Origin: Thalassotalea sp. LPB0316
GTDB taxonomy: Bacteria; Pseudomonadota; Gammaproteobacteria; Enterobacterales; Alteromonadaceae
DNA length: 64,000 nt
Direction of reading: 5' to 3'
Assembly (NCBI RefSeq): GCF_014898095.1
Contig: NZ_CP062946.1
Location: 1,550,001-1,614,000, forward strand
Both the position numbers and the translations under genes were made by a program. This document shows positions 45,049-54,616 of the stretch, piece after piece. Every line of letters starts with the position of its first letter. Within the stretch, counting starts at the first letter, position 1. The notes below the pieces were generated by a model. It worked only from the letters and a program-made list of their open reading frames with translations. It was not told the DNA's origin and ran no database searches.

Positions 45049-46845
45049 ATGCCAGAATATAAAGCGCCCCTTAGAGATACAAAATTTGTCATGCAAGAAT
45101 TACTCAACTGTAATGAGCATTACGCCCGCTTAGGTTATGAAGACGCGACTGAAGATATGGTCGATGCGATTTTATCGGAAGCCGGTAAATTTACTGAGCA
45201 AGTATTAGCGCCAATCAACCAAATTGGTGATGAGCAAGGCTGTACGTGGAATGATGGCGAAGTTACCACTCCTGACGGTTTTAAAGAAGCGTATCAACAA
45301 TATGTTGAAGGTGGTTGGCCGACGCTTTCGCAAAGCGTTGAGTTTGGTGGCCAAGGCTTGCCACACTCATTAAACACCCACATTGGTGAAATGATATCAG
45401 CAGCTAACCATTCTTTTGCTATGTATCCTGGTTTAAGCCATGGTGCGTTAGCAACATTAGAAGCCCACGGTACGCCGGAGCAACAAACAATGTTTATGCC
45501 TAAATTAGTTGAAGGCACATGGACAGGTACTATGTGTTTAACTGAGCCACATTGTGGTACTGATCTAGGTATGCTGCGCACGAAAGCTGAATTAAACGAT
45601 GACGGCACTTACTCGTTATCCGGCACTAAAATTTTCATCTCTGCTGGTGAACACGATTTGTCTGAAAATATCGTTCATATTGTGATCGCTCGTATTCCAG
45701 GCTCACCTGCAGGTACTAAAGGTATTTCACTTTTTGCTGTACCTAAATTCAATGTGACACCTGACGGGGAAAAAGCTGATCGCAACGGGGTTAACTGTGG
45801 CTCTATTGAGCACAAAATGGGTATCAATGCCAATGCCACTTGTGTGATCAACTTTGACAATGCCAAAGGCTATTTAATTGGTGAGGTAAACCGCGGGTTA
45901 CACTGTATGTTTACCTTTATGAACGCAGCGCGTTTAGGCGTTGCTAATGAAGGTGTGGCAGCCGCAGATGCATCATATCAAGGTGCTTTAGCCTACGCCA
46001 AAGAGCGTCTGCAAATGCGTTCATTATCGGGCCCTAAAAACCCTGACGGTCCTGCTGATCCGATTATCGTTCACCCTGATGTTCGTCGCATGCTATTAAC
46101 GCAAAAATCAATTGCTGAAGGTGGTCGCGCGTTCATTGGTTACTTAGCACAATTGGTTGACGAAGTAGAGCATGGTACCGATGAGAAACTCAAAGCTGTT
46201 GCTGAGAGTAAACTTGCATTACTCACGCCGATTGCTAAAGCGTTTTTAACCGAAGTAGGCTTTGAGTGTACTTCTCATGGTGTACAAATCTTTGGTGGTC
46301 ACGGCTTTATCAAAGAGTGGGGCATGGAGCAGTTAATGCGTGATACGCGCATTAGTATGTTGTATGAAGGTACTACGGGTGTTCAGGCGATCGACTTATT
46401 AGGCCGAAAAATTCTAGGCTCAAAAGGTGAGCTAATTAAGCCATTTGCTGCTGAAGTCATGGCATTTTGCCAAGAGCACGGCACTGACGACGAGATGGCT
46501 GAATTCATAAAGCCAATGATCTCATTCGGTGTTAAGTGGCAAGAAATGACCAAAGAAATTGGTATGAAGGCAATGACCAACCCAGATGAAATTGGTGCAG
46601 CATCGGTTGATTACCTAATGTACTCAGGTTATATGACGTTAGCGTACTTCTGGGCAAAAATGGCCAAGGTTGCGATGAATGCACTAGCAACTGGCACCGA
46701 CGAACAAGCGTTTTACCAAGCGAAAATTAAAACAGCTCAGTTTTACTTCCAACGCATTTTACCACGGGTAAAAGGTCACGCGGCTTGTATCAATAATGGT
46801 GGCGAATCGATGATGTCACTCACTGCAGACGACTTCTTGTTTTAA
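45049..46845 (+). CDS. Acyl-CoA dehydrogenase (large, FadE5/DmdC-like group)
   Basis: 598 residues. The N-terminal domain (MPEYKAPLRDTKFVMQELLN) is typical of the long DmdC/FadE5-like group. FAD and substrate segments are MCLTEPHCGTDLGMLRT and GTKIFISAGEH; the catalytic base lies in MLYEGTTGVQAIDLLGRKI (about residue 435); a C-terminal extension of about 120 residues follows. It performs the first beta-oxidation step on acyl-CoA. It stands alone between two terminators. Confidence 0.92.
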   Translation: MPEYKAPLRDTKFVMQELLNCNEHYARLGYEDATEDMVDAILSEAGKFTEQVLAPINQIGDEQGCTWNDGEVTTPDGFKEAYQQYVEGGWPTLSQSVEFGGQGLPHSLNTHIGEMISAANHSFAMYPGLSHGALATLEAHGTPEQQTMFMPKLVEGTWTGTMCLTEPHCGTDLGMLRTKAELNDDGTYSLSGTKIFISAGEHDLSENIVHIVIARIPGSPAGTKGISLFAVPKFNVTPDGEKADRNGVNCGSIEHKMGINANATCVINFDNAKGYLIGEVNRGLHCMFTFMNAARLGVANEGVAAADASYQGALAYAKERLQMRSLSGPKNPDGPADPIIVHPDVRRMLLTQKSIAEGGRAFIGYLAQLVDEVEHGTDEKLKAVAESKLALLTPIAKAFLTEVGFECTSHGVQIFGGHGFIKEWGMEQLMRDTRISMLYEGTTGVQAIDLLGRKILGSKGELIKPFAAEVMAFCQEHGTDDEMAEFIKPMISFGVKWQEMTKEIGMKAMTNPDEIGAASVDYLMYSGYMTLAYFWAKMAKVAMNALATGTDEQAFYQAKIKTAQFYFQRILPRVKGHAACINNGGESMMSLTADDFLF

Positions 46846-46860
46846 TGGCTAGATGTTTTA

Positions 46861-46889
46861 AAAAAGGCAGCGAAAGCTGCCTTTTTTTA
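46861..46889. terminator. Bidirectional terminator between acyl-CoA dehydrogenase and TonB-domain gene
   Basis: AAGGCAGC / GCTGCCTT with a GAAA loop, A-run on the left and T-run on the right, at the junction of convergent genes. Confidence 0.88.
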
Positions 46890-48032
46890 TTTACTTGTAC
46901 TTGCTACGAGGTTGTCACCTTCCGGTAACTCTACTATCGTGAACGTCGTATCGTTCTCGCCGTAAAATAGCACAGAGCAAGCCTGCCAGTGCTCGGGAAG
47001 CTGCCAAGCCGACTGCTCATTAACACTGAATATATGACGTTGATTTTGGCATCTAACATCTAGTTTGGTTAGTCGACCATCGATATCCTTTAACATAAAC
47101 TTGTTACGCAATAAGCGGTGTTTGAGTACATCTTTGTTTGCCAAATTAACCCGTTTACTAATCAACTGATCACTATTGATGAGTGCTTCTAAATGCTCTT
47201 GTTGCTTCGCATAAAGTGGGTGGTGCTTTTTATTTATCTCTAAGCTCAAAAGTGAGTTGACTGTCTTAATTGCGTTAGCAATGTCTTGCGTTTCAAGCTC
47301 TAACAGTAACTTTTGATGCAACACAGGAAATAGATTGCGCTCAATCGATTGTTTTACTTCCATTTGTTTCTGGGTTAATTCGGTGTCACTGGCAAACTCT
47401 CGAAGCCTTGAGAAGCGTAAAGCTCGATCTAAATGATAGAGTTGCTTTTCTGGCTGGTTTTGTTTTTCGGCATATTGAGCCAGTGCTACATTTTGGTAAT
47501 AACTTTCGATACCTAAAACGATTTCGTAATTTTCCATAGATTGAGCAAGTTTATCGAGCTCAGTACTGGTTGCGCTCTCGTTGTTTAACGCTTCATTGAA
47601 TCGATTGTGTAAACTGAGGAACTTTCTTGAGACACCAACACCACTATTGTGCATTTTAAAGTCAAGTTGGACGGTGTTTTTACATTGAGTGACCGGTTTG
47701 CCATCTTCAATAGCTGGGCTAAATTGCCATTTTTCTACAGCCCGAATTGCTTCTCTTTCAAACTGTGATGAGCCTGAAGAGTCTTCAATGACGATACCTG
47801 AAACTTCGCCATCAGTTTCAATTACATAGCTTAAAACAACCCAACCTTCACGACCGGCTCTAGCTTCATTTGTTGGATAGCGGGCTGCCACTCGTTTAAT
47901 TGGCACAGCGTTTGTGATTGTCGCTAGTTGCTTTGATAAGTTTGCTTGTGACTCGAGCGCACCAGCATTAGAGGATAAAAAAGTGCTGAATGCGAGTAAA
48001 CAAGCGATAGAAGTCTTTGTGAGGCTAACCAT
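46887..48032 (-). CDS. Periplasmic TonB-C-domain protein with helical repeat region
   Basis: About 381 residues from the ATG at 48032 (an upstream ATG at 48044 is also possible). A signal peptide (ACLLAFSTFLSSNAGA) is followed directly by a TonB C-terminal-like domain (about 45-130: VAARYPTNEARAGREGWVVLSYVIETDGEV, AVEKWQFSPA). The remaining 240 residues are mostly helical with TPR-like character. True TonB has an N-terminal anchor, proline linker and C-terminal domain; this order is reversed, so it is not a standard energy transducer. Function unknown. Confidence 0.75.
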   Translation of the reverse strand: MVSLTKTSIACLLAFSTFLSSNAGALESQANLSKQLATITNAVPIKRVAARYPTNEARAGREGWVVLSYVIETDGEVSGIVIEDSSGSSQFEREAIRAVEKWQFSPAIEDGKPVTQCKNTVQLDFKMHNSGVGVSRKFLSLHNRFNEALNNESATSTELDKLAQSMENYEIVLGIESYYQNVALAQYAEKQNQPEKQLYHLDRALRFSRLREFASDTELTQKQMEVKQSIERNLFPVLHQKLLLELETQDIANAIKTVNSLLSLEINKKHHPLYAKQQEHLEALINSDQLISKRVNLANKDVLKHRLLRNKFMLKDIDGRLTKLDVRCQNQRHIFSVNEQSAWQLPEHWQACSVLFYGENDTTFTIVELPEGDNLVASTSK

Positions 48033-48121
48033 AATAAAATCCATTTTTTTATTTTTATTTCAATAAGTATCAACTCTAACAAAGTTAACTGAGAAGAAAA
48101 AGAGTGTTGTTGTAGAGTAAA

Positions 48122-48159
48122 AAAACGGGGTCAGAGTATTTTTACTCTGACCCCGTTTT
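48122..48159. repeat. Perfect GGGGTCAGAGT palindrome (RAYT-type), doubling as lysS terminator
   Basis: 17-bp perfect arms (AAAACGGGGTCAGAGTA and its complement) around TTTT. On the minus strand it follows the lysS stop by 17 bases and ends in T-rich sequence, so it can terminate lysS. The arm sequence is a repeated palindrome I associate with Y1 transposase (RAYT) systems. Degenerate copies lie at 13192 and 14306. Confidence 0.75.
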
Positions 48160-48176
48160 AAAAAGTGTCGGTAACA

Positions 48177-49736
48177 CTATTCCGCTAGCGGACGCATGTG
48201 CGGGAATAAAATCACGTCTTTGATCGTTGGCGAGTCGGTAAATAACATGACTAAGCGGTCGATACCGATACCTTCACCCGCTGTTGGTGGTAAGCCATAT
48301 TCAAGTGCGTTGATGTAGTCTTCATCAAAGTGCATCGCTTCATCGTCACCAGCATCTTTTTCTTCAACTTGCTTTTTAAAGCGCTCTGCTTGATCTTCTG
48401 CATCGTTTAGCTCAGAGAAGCCATTGGCTAACTCGCGGCCACCAACGAAGAATTCGAAGCGGTCGGTGATGAATGGATTTTCGTCGTTACGACGAGCAAG
48501 TGGTGAAACTTCCCACGGGTACTCCGTGATAAAGGTTGGTTGATCAAGTAAGTGCTCGGCAACTTCTTCAAAGATTTCACAAATGTACTTACCAGGGCCC
48601 CAAACTTTTGCCGCGTCACCTTCTTTAACGTGAACTTTCTTGGCTAGCGCTTTGATTTGATCAAAGTGGTTTTCAGGATCGCGCAGAGCAACTTCGTCAT
48701 CTGCTGTAACAACACCGTCTTTGGCGTATTTTAAGATGGCATCAACCATAGATAAGCGCTGGAATGGCTGACCAAAGTCGTAGAATTTCTCTTCAACGAC
48801 TTCACCGTCAGCGTCTTTGACAGTATTGCGAATGACTGTTGTGCCCATCACGTCTTGCGCTAGAGTACGTAACATATCTTCAGTTAAGTTCATTAAGTCG
48901 TTGTAGTCAGCGTACGCTTGGTAGAATTCGATCATGGTGAACTCAGGGTTATGACGCGTTGATAAACCTTCGTTACGGAAGTTACGGTTGATTTCGAAGA
49001 CTTTTTCGAAACCACCAACGACTAAACGCTTCAAGTATAACTCTGGCGCAATACGCATGAACATTTGCACATCTAATGCGTTGTGGTGGGTAACGAAAGG
49101 TTTGGCCGTTGCACCACCAGGAATGGTTTGTAGCATTGGCGTTTCAACTTCCATGAAGTCACGATCGGTTAGGAAACGACGAATACCTTCGACGATTTTC
49201 GAACGCACCTTAAAGGTTTCGCGCGTTTCTTCGTTGATAATTAAATCAACGTAACGTTGGCGGTATTTGGTTTCAACATCTGATAAACCGTGGAACTTCT
49301 CTGGTAATGGGCGCAGTGACTTAGTAAGTAACTGGTACTCGTTCATGTTGACGTATAAGTCGCCTTTGCCAGATTTGTGCAGAGTACCCGTAACACCAAT
49401 GATGTCGCCGATGTCTAATACGCCACCTAGATTGGCTTTAATTTCTTTTTGAACGGTTTTGTCTGCATAGGCTTGAATACGACCCGTCATATCTTGGAGG
49501 ACAAGGAACGGACCGCGTTTAGCCATGATACGACCAGCAATAGAGTAAACGTCTGATTCAGCTTCAAGCGTCTCTTTGTCTTTATCACCGTGTGCAGCTT
49601 GTAAATCAGCTGCATAATGTTTTCGATCAAACTTGTTTGGGTGGCCGTTGGCACTGCAGTTTTCTCGAATTTGCGCTAATTTGCCGCGACGTTCGGCAAT
49701 TAATTTGTTTTCGTCTTGTTTTGCTTGGTCTGTCAT
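48177..49736 (-). CDS. lysS: Lysyl-tRNA synthetase (class II)
   Basis: 519 residues from the ATG at 49736 ([20 protein letters not shown]); the frame opens at 49748. The OB-fold anticodon domain covers about 60-175 ([23 protein letters not shown]). Class II motifs: [52 protein letters not shown], and [19 protein letters not shown]. It follows prfB, the same order as in E. coli. Confidence 0.96.
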   Translation of the reverse strand: MTDQAKQDENKLIAERRGKLAQIRENCSANGHPNKFDRKHYAADLQAAHGDKDKETLEAESDVYSIAGRIMAKRGPFLVLQDMTGRIQAYADKTVQKEIKANLGGVLDIGDIIGVTGTLHKSGKGDLYVNMNEYQLLTKSLRPLPEKFHGLSDVETKYRQRYVDLIINEETRETFKVRSKIVEGIRRFLTDRDFMEVETPMLQTIPGGATAKPFVTHHNALDVQMFMRIAPELYLKRLVVGGFEKVFEINRNFRNEGLSTRHNPEFTMIEFYQAYADYNDLMNLTEDMLRTLAQDVMGTTVIRNTVKDADGEVVEEKFYDFGQPFQRLSMVDAILKYAKDGVVTADDEVALRDPENHFDQIKALAKKVHVKEGDAAKVWGPGKYICEIFEEVAEHLLDQPTFITEYPWEVSPLARRNDENPFITDRFEFFVGGRELANGFSELNDAEDQAERFKKQVEEKDAGDDEAMHFDEDYINALEYGLPPTAGEGIGIDRLVMLFTDSPTIKDVILFPHMRPLAE

Positions 49737-49840
49737 TTTCAGTCTCAAACTAGGTTAATTTAAAATGTTTTAAGGTTGGAAGGTTTAAAGGTTTTAACGT
49801 TACTGACTTATCAACCTTCCTACTTTTTAACTTGTTACTC

Positions 49841-50939
49841 TTATAGTCCCGATTTCAGGCTGGCTTCGATAAATTTATCTAGGTCGCCATCTAGTACGGC
49901 TTGGGTATTGCGATTCTCAACACCTGTGCGTAAGTCTTTAATTCGGCTGTCGTCTAATACGTAAGAGCGAATTTGACTACCCCAACCGATATCTGATTTA
50001 CCTTCCTCAAGTGCTTGTTTGTCTTCATTTTGCTTTTGAATTTCCATCTCGTATAACTTAGCTTTCAAAAGCTTCATCGCCGTTGCACGGTTTTTGTGCT
50101 GTGAACGGTCTGCCTGACAAGCCACTACGGCGCCCGTTGGAATATGGGTCAATCGAATTGCCGAGTCGGTTTTGTTAACGTGCTGGCCACCAGCACCAGA
50201 AGCGCGGAACGTGTCGACGCGTAAATCAGCTGGGTTGATGTCGATTTCAATGTTGTCGTCAATTTCAGGGTAAATAAACGCTGAGGCAAATGAAGTATGG
50301 CGACGGCCACTTGAATCAAACGGCGATTTACGCACTAAGCGGTGAACCCCGGTTTCTGTGCGCATCCAACCGTAAGCGTAATCACCTGAGAATTTAATTG
50401 TACAGCCTTTGATACCGGCAACATCACCGTCTGAGACTTCCAGTACTTCGGTTTTAAAACCGTGTGACTCACCCCAGCGCAAGTACATCCGCATTAGCAT
50501 TTCTGCCCAATCTTGTGCTTCTGTACCGCCAGAGCCCGATTGAATGTCTAAGTAACAATCGCTCTGATCTGAGTCGCCAGAGAACATGCGGCGAAATTCT
50601 AAGGTGTTTAATTTTTCGTCTAGGCCTTCGACCTCTGCTTGAGCGTCATTGAAGGTTTCTTCGTCTTCTTCTTCAACAGCAAGTTCAACTAAACCTTCAA
50701 CGTCGTCACAACCGGCCTCTAGTTGATCAACCGTGTGAACAACAGCTTCTAGCGATGCGCGCTCTTTTCCTAGGGCTTGCGCACGTTCAGGTTCGTTCCA
50801 TATCTCAGGCAGTTCTAATTCGCGGCAAACCTCGACCAGGCGCTCTGATTTAATATCGTAGTCAAAGGTACCCCCTAAGCATCTGGGTGCGCTCACGAAT
50901 ATCTTTTAATTTGTTTAATACAGGGTTTACTTCAAACAT
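49841..50939 (-). CDS. prfB: Peptide chain release factor 2, with programmed +1 frameshift
   Basis: 365 residues once the frameshift is included: 25 sense codons from the ATG at 50937-50939 to CTT, then a +1 shift over TGA and the remaining frame to 49841. The stop-reading SPF motif ([15 protein letters not shown]) and the catalytic GGQ ([13 protein letters not shown]) are intact. It releases peptides at UGA and UAA. It lies between recJ and lysS. Confidence 0.96.
50862..50876 (-). promoter_or_regulatory. RF2 programmed frameshift signal
   Basis: On the minus strand AGGGGG-TAC-CTT-TGA-C: the internal Shine-Dalgarno-like AGGGGG sits three bases before the slippery CTT, then UGA with C after it. 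This is the standard autoregulatory site of prfB. Confidence 0.95.
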
Positions 50940-51123
50940 TTCCGTTTTGCTTAGAAATCGCCGATAAAATAGTGGCGCATTGTAGCGTATAAAACACACC
51001 AAATAAACGACTTTAAAGGTTATTAGTCGAAAAGTTTGAAGTAAAAAAGTTCAAGGCTTGAAGGCGTTGATGCTAGAAGGGTGCTTAATTTTTCACCATA
51101 GCGTTTTGTCGCCTTCTTGGGTA

Positions 51124-52854
51124 TTAAATAGCCTCGATATTTTCGACCATTAACTGGAGATTCTTTCTACCTCTAAACTCGTTGATATCGAGCTTATAAG
51201 CAAGGTGAACACGACTTGCTTGGTGATTAGGCCAAGCTTTTACATCAACATTAAAGGCAATCGCATCAAAGGCGACGCCGTCTTTTTGTACCATCAACTT
51301 TAAATGCTTTTCACCGACGATACGCTGTTGTAATAAGGTAAATACATCATCAAAAATAGGCTCAGGAAAATGTTGCCCCCAAGGGCCTGCATCGCGGATT
51401 AGTTGGGCAAATTCTATGGTCATTTCACTGACAGGTAACTGGCCATCAGAATAGAGTTTTCCTTGAAAGTCTTCTTCTTTGATCCAAAGACCGGCATAGT
51501 GGCTAAACAAACGTTGAAACTCTTCGAAACGACTCACGTCAATGGATAAGCCTGCCGCCATTGCATGACCGCCAAATTTGAGAATAATGCCTTCGTGTTG
51601 GCCGGCAATATGTTCAAGTAAATCGCGAATGTGTAGGCCTTCAATTGAACGTGCAGAGCCCTTTATTTCGCTAATGTTTTCTTCACTAGCTGGCGCAAAA
51701 ACGATCGTAGGGCGGTGAAACTTTTCTTTGATCCTCCCTGCAACAATGCCGATAACACCTTGATGCCAATCTTTTTGATAAAGTGAAATAGCGTTGGGGA
51801 GATTATCTTGATTAAAGCTCAAGCGGCTCATAATGGCCTCAGCTTCAATTTGCATGCCTTGTTCAATTTCACGGCGACTTTTATTTAAGCCATCAAGCTC
51901 AGCTGCCATCATTCGCGCACTACTGATATCGTTAGCTAATAAGCAATTAATGCCAAAAGACATATCGTCTAACCGGCCAGCGGCGTTGATCCTTGGCCCG
52001 AGGGCAAAGCCAAAATCACTGGCCACTAACTGGCTTTGGTCGCGCTTGGCGATTTCAATCAGCGCTTGAATACCTGGCCGGGTGACACCTGCGCGAATTC
52101 GATTGAGACCTTGCTGCACTAATATGCGATTATTAGCATCGAGTGGCACAACATCGGCAACCGTGCCTAATGCCACTAAATCAAGCAGTTGCGCTATATT
52201 GGGCTCGTTTATTCCAACGCTAGCGAAGTAGTTTTGCTCTCTAAGTGTTTTGCGCAAAGCTAGCATTAAATAAAAGGCTACACCGACACCTGCTAAGGCT
52301 TTTGAGGGAAACTGACAACTGGCGAGGTTTGGGTTAACAATGGCATCGGCACAAGGTAAGCGATTACCCGGCAAATGGTGATCAGTGATGATCACGGTTA
52401 AACCAAGCGTTTTTGCTTTTTCAACACCGGCATGACAACTAATGCCGCTATCAACGGTGATCAGTGTTTGCGCGCCTTGTTGATGGGCTATTTCGACAAT
52501 TTCGGGAGACAAGCCGTAACCATATTCAAAACGATTAGGCACTAAGAACTCATGGTTCTGATAGCCAAATAAACTTAGTCCTTCCATCATTAACGCCGTT
52601 GAAGTCGCGCCATCGGCGTCAAAGTCGCCAATAATAAAGATTTTCTCTTTGGCTAGCATTACCTGGTATAAAATGTCACTTGCCTGTTGAATGCCGTCAA
52701 GGGCATTCACATCGGCTAAGTTTGCTACTTGTAATGCGAGCTCTTCATCGCTTTTTACCCCGCGCTGGGCATAAATTTGTCTAATAATGGGATGTAATGG
52801 TGCAAGGATGTGCTCGTCGGATACTGCAGGGCGTTGAATGATTTGTCTTTGCAT
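51124..52854 (-). CDS. recJ: Single-strand DNA exonuclease RecJ
   Basis: 576 residues. DHH-family motifs: IIGDFDADGATSTALM (I), LITVDSGI (II), VIITDHHLPG (III, the DHH), and the later FALGPRINAAGRLDDM and FGGHAMAAGLSI (DHHA1 domain). It degrades single-stranded DNA 5' to 3' in recombination and mismatch repair. It lies between dsbC and prfB, as in E. coli. Confidence 0.96.
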   Translation of the reverse strand: MQRQIIQRPAVSDEHILAPLHPIIRQIYAQRGVKSDEELALQVANLADVNALDGIQQASDILYQVMLAKEKIFIIGDFDADGATSTALMMEGLSLFGYQNHEFLVPNRFEYGYGLSPEIVEIAHQQGAQTLITVDSGISCHAGVEKAKTLGLTVIITDHHLPGNRLPCADAIVNPNLASCQFPSKALAGVGVAFYLMLALRKTLREQNYFASVGINEPNIAQLLDLVALGTVADVVPLDANNRILVQQGLNRIRAGVTRPGIQALIEIAKRDQSQLVASDFGFALGPRINAAGRLDDMSFGINCLLANDISSARMMAAELDGLNKSRREIEQGMQIEAEAIMSRLSFNQDNLPNAISLYQKDWHQGVIGIVAGRIKEKFHRPTIVFAPASEENISEIKGSARSIEGLHIRDLLEHIAGQHEGIILKFGGHAMAAGLSIDVSRFEEFQRLFSHYAGLWIKEEDFQGKLYSDGQLPVSEMTIEFAQLIRDAGPWGQHFPEPIFDDVFTLLQQRIVGEKHLKLMVQKDGVAFDAIAFNVDVKAWPNHQASRVHLAYKLDINEFRGRKNLQLMVENIEAI

Positions 52855-52931
52855 GATGAAGATAAAGCGACGTCGAGTCGATCTAGAACTTAGCGAAATA
52901 TAGTGTGGTTAAGCCTACGGCAAATTAAAGT

Positions 52932-52959
52932 AAAAAACGAGAGCTAGGCTCTCGTTTTT
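52932..52959 (-). terminator. Terminator after dsbC
   Basis: CGAGAGC / GCTCTCG stem with flanking A and T runs, read on the minus strand. Confidence 0.82.
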
Positions 52960-52987
52960 GATAATAAATATTAAGCTAAGTATTCGC

Positions 52988-53746
52988 TTATTGTTGCTTG
53001 TTGATTTCTTGAAGTAAGGCTTGTGGAGGTCTGAAACCGCTAAACATTGTACCGTTTTCTAGCATGATAGCCGGTGTACCTGAAACGCCAACTTGGCGGC
53101 CAAAATAAAACTCGTCTTCAACGCTCGTCTCACAAATACGTAGGGCTACGCCGCCACCGTCCTTTGCTTTCGTCAGTGCTTTGTTTGGGTTCTCATTACA
53201 CCAGATAGAGCGCAAATCCTTATACCCGTTGGTGAACTCACCAATGCGATTGTAAATGCCTTCACGCGGGTAAGCTAAATATCGGATAGTAATGCCAAGA
53301 TCATGGTATTTATCCATTTCTTTGTGCATTTGTCGGCAATAGGTACAGGTTATATCAGTAAAGACGGTAACCACGTGCTTCTCATCTTTAGCTGGGTAGA
53401 CGATCATATTTTCGGCAAATTTTGCCATGCCGTCGACTCGCATTTTAGCTAACGTTGTTTCGCTGTGGTTGATCACCTCACCGGCTATACCATAGAGCTT
53501 ACCTTGAAGGAAAAAATCGCCATTTTTGTCGGTATAAAATAAACCGGCTTCAGTTATCAACTCATACAATCCGGCCATAGGGGATTCTTTTACTTCGCTA
53601 ACGGCTAAGCCCAGCTTTTGGCCAATTTTCGTTTTTATTACTTGCTCTTCTTGGCTACTTAGCGCTGCGTTAGCCGATAGCGGCATGAGTGAAAAACTTA
53701 ACAATAGGCTCGCTGAAACAAAACCAAGGAGTAATTTTTTAAACAT
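52988..53746 (-). CDS. dsbC: Protein disulfide isomerase DsbC
   Basis: 252 residues from the ATG at 53746 (MFKKLLLGF); a signal peptide ends after MPLSANA. The N-terminal dimerisation domain (about 25-85) is followed by the thioredoxin fold with active site CTYC (FTDITCTYCRQMH) and the cis-proline loop GVSGTPAIML. It corrects disulfides in the periplasm with electrons from DsbD. A terminator separates it from recJ. Confidence 0.95.
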   Translation of the reverse strand: MFKKLLLGFVSASLLLSFSLMPLSANAALSSQEEQVIKTKIGQKLGLAVSEVKESPMAGLYELITEAGLFYTDKNGDFFLQGKLYGIAGEVINHSETTLAKMRVDGMAKFAENMIVYPAKDEKHVVTVFTDITCTYCRQMHKEMDKYHDLGITIRYLAYPREGIYNRIGEFTNGYKDLRSIWCNENPNKALTKAKDGGGVALRICETSVEDEFYFGRQVGVSGTPAIMLENGTMFSGFRPPQALLQEINKQQ

Positions 53747-53967
53747 CAAAACAACCTGTATTAATTGACTTATCATAATAAGACCTAAAATTCGGCGATA
53801 AAATTACCGTTTATAACTACTAATTGCAAATTAACTAGGGTTCAATTAACAATTTGTCGATTAATTGTGCATGGTTAATGCAACAAATTAGTAATATTAC
53901 TAGCCTTGTAATTGAGGATTTTGGTAAACTGCGCGCCACAGAGTAAATAGCGTTTGATGTAATTTTA

Positions 53968-54495
53968 ATGAAAATAGGTTTGTTTTACGGTTCAACGACT
54001 TGTTATACCGAAATGGCGGCGGAGAAAATCCAAGCAGCCATTGGTGAGGAGTTAGTTGATTTACACAATATTAAAGACGTACCACTTAGCCTATGTTTAG
54101 ATTACGATTACCTGATTTTTGGTATTTCAACTTGGGACTACGGCGAGCTTCAAGAAGATTGGGAGTCTCACTGGGAAGAGGTTGCTTCGCTTGATTTACA
54201 AGGAAAAATCGTCGCGCTATACGGTATGGGTGACCAAATTGGTTATACCGAATGGTTCCAAGATGCCTTAGGTATGTTACATGAGCAAATACTGCCAAGT
54301 GGTTGCCAAATTGTTGGCTATTGGCCAAATCAAGGTTACGAATTTGAAGCGTCAAAAGCGTTAACCGACGATCAATCTCAGTTTGTCGGTTTGGCGATTG
54401 ATGATGAAAATCAGTATCAATTGACGGATGAACGCATTGCTCAGTGGACGTTACAGGTGCTAGAAGAAATCCAAGCAAGCTTGGCAGCATCGTAA
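53968..54495 (+). CDS. fldB: Flavodoxin (FldB-like)
   Basis: 175 residues. The FMN-phosphate loop [14 protein letters not shown], the [14 protein letters not shown] 90s-loop and [17 protein letters not shown] are typical of long-chain flavodoxins. It moves single electrons in the cytoplasm. FldB is preferred to FldA because it lies beside dsbC/recJ, as fldB does in E. coli next to xerD. Confidence 0.9.
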   Translation: MKIGLFYGSTTCYTEMAAEKIQAAIGEELVDLHNIKDVPLSLCLDYDYLIFGISTWDYGELQEDWESHWEEVASLDLQGKIVALYGMGDQIGYTEWFQDALGMLHEQILPSGCQIVGYWPNQGYEFEASKALTDDQSQFVGLAIDDENQYQLTDERIAQWTLQVLEEIQASLAAS

Positions 54496-54616
54496 AATTC
54501 AGCCTTTCTTGATTTAAGCGATACAGCTTGAAACGCGATAATGGATAAAGTGTTTAGGAAAATATTCACTTTAACATTATAATTTCAGTTAATTTTTTAA
54601 TTATTAGTGAACAAAT

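Noticed and set aside
50862..50864. UGA in prfB as a loss-of-function mutation
   Set aside because: It is the well-known programmed frameshift stop, with its upstream AGGGGG and CTT in place.
54086..54490. A 134-residue frame opposite the flavodoxin gene
   Set aside because: It lies wholly antisense to a well-supported flavodoxin and looks like a codon-bias shadow.
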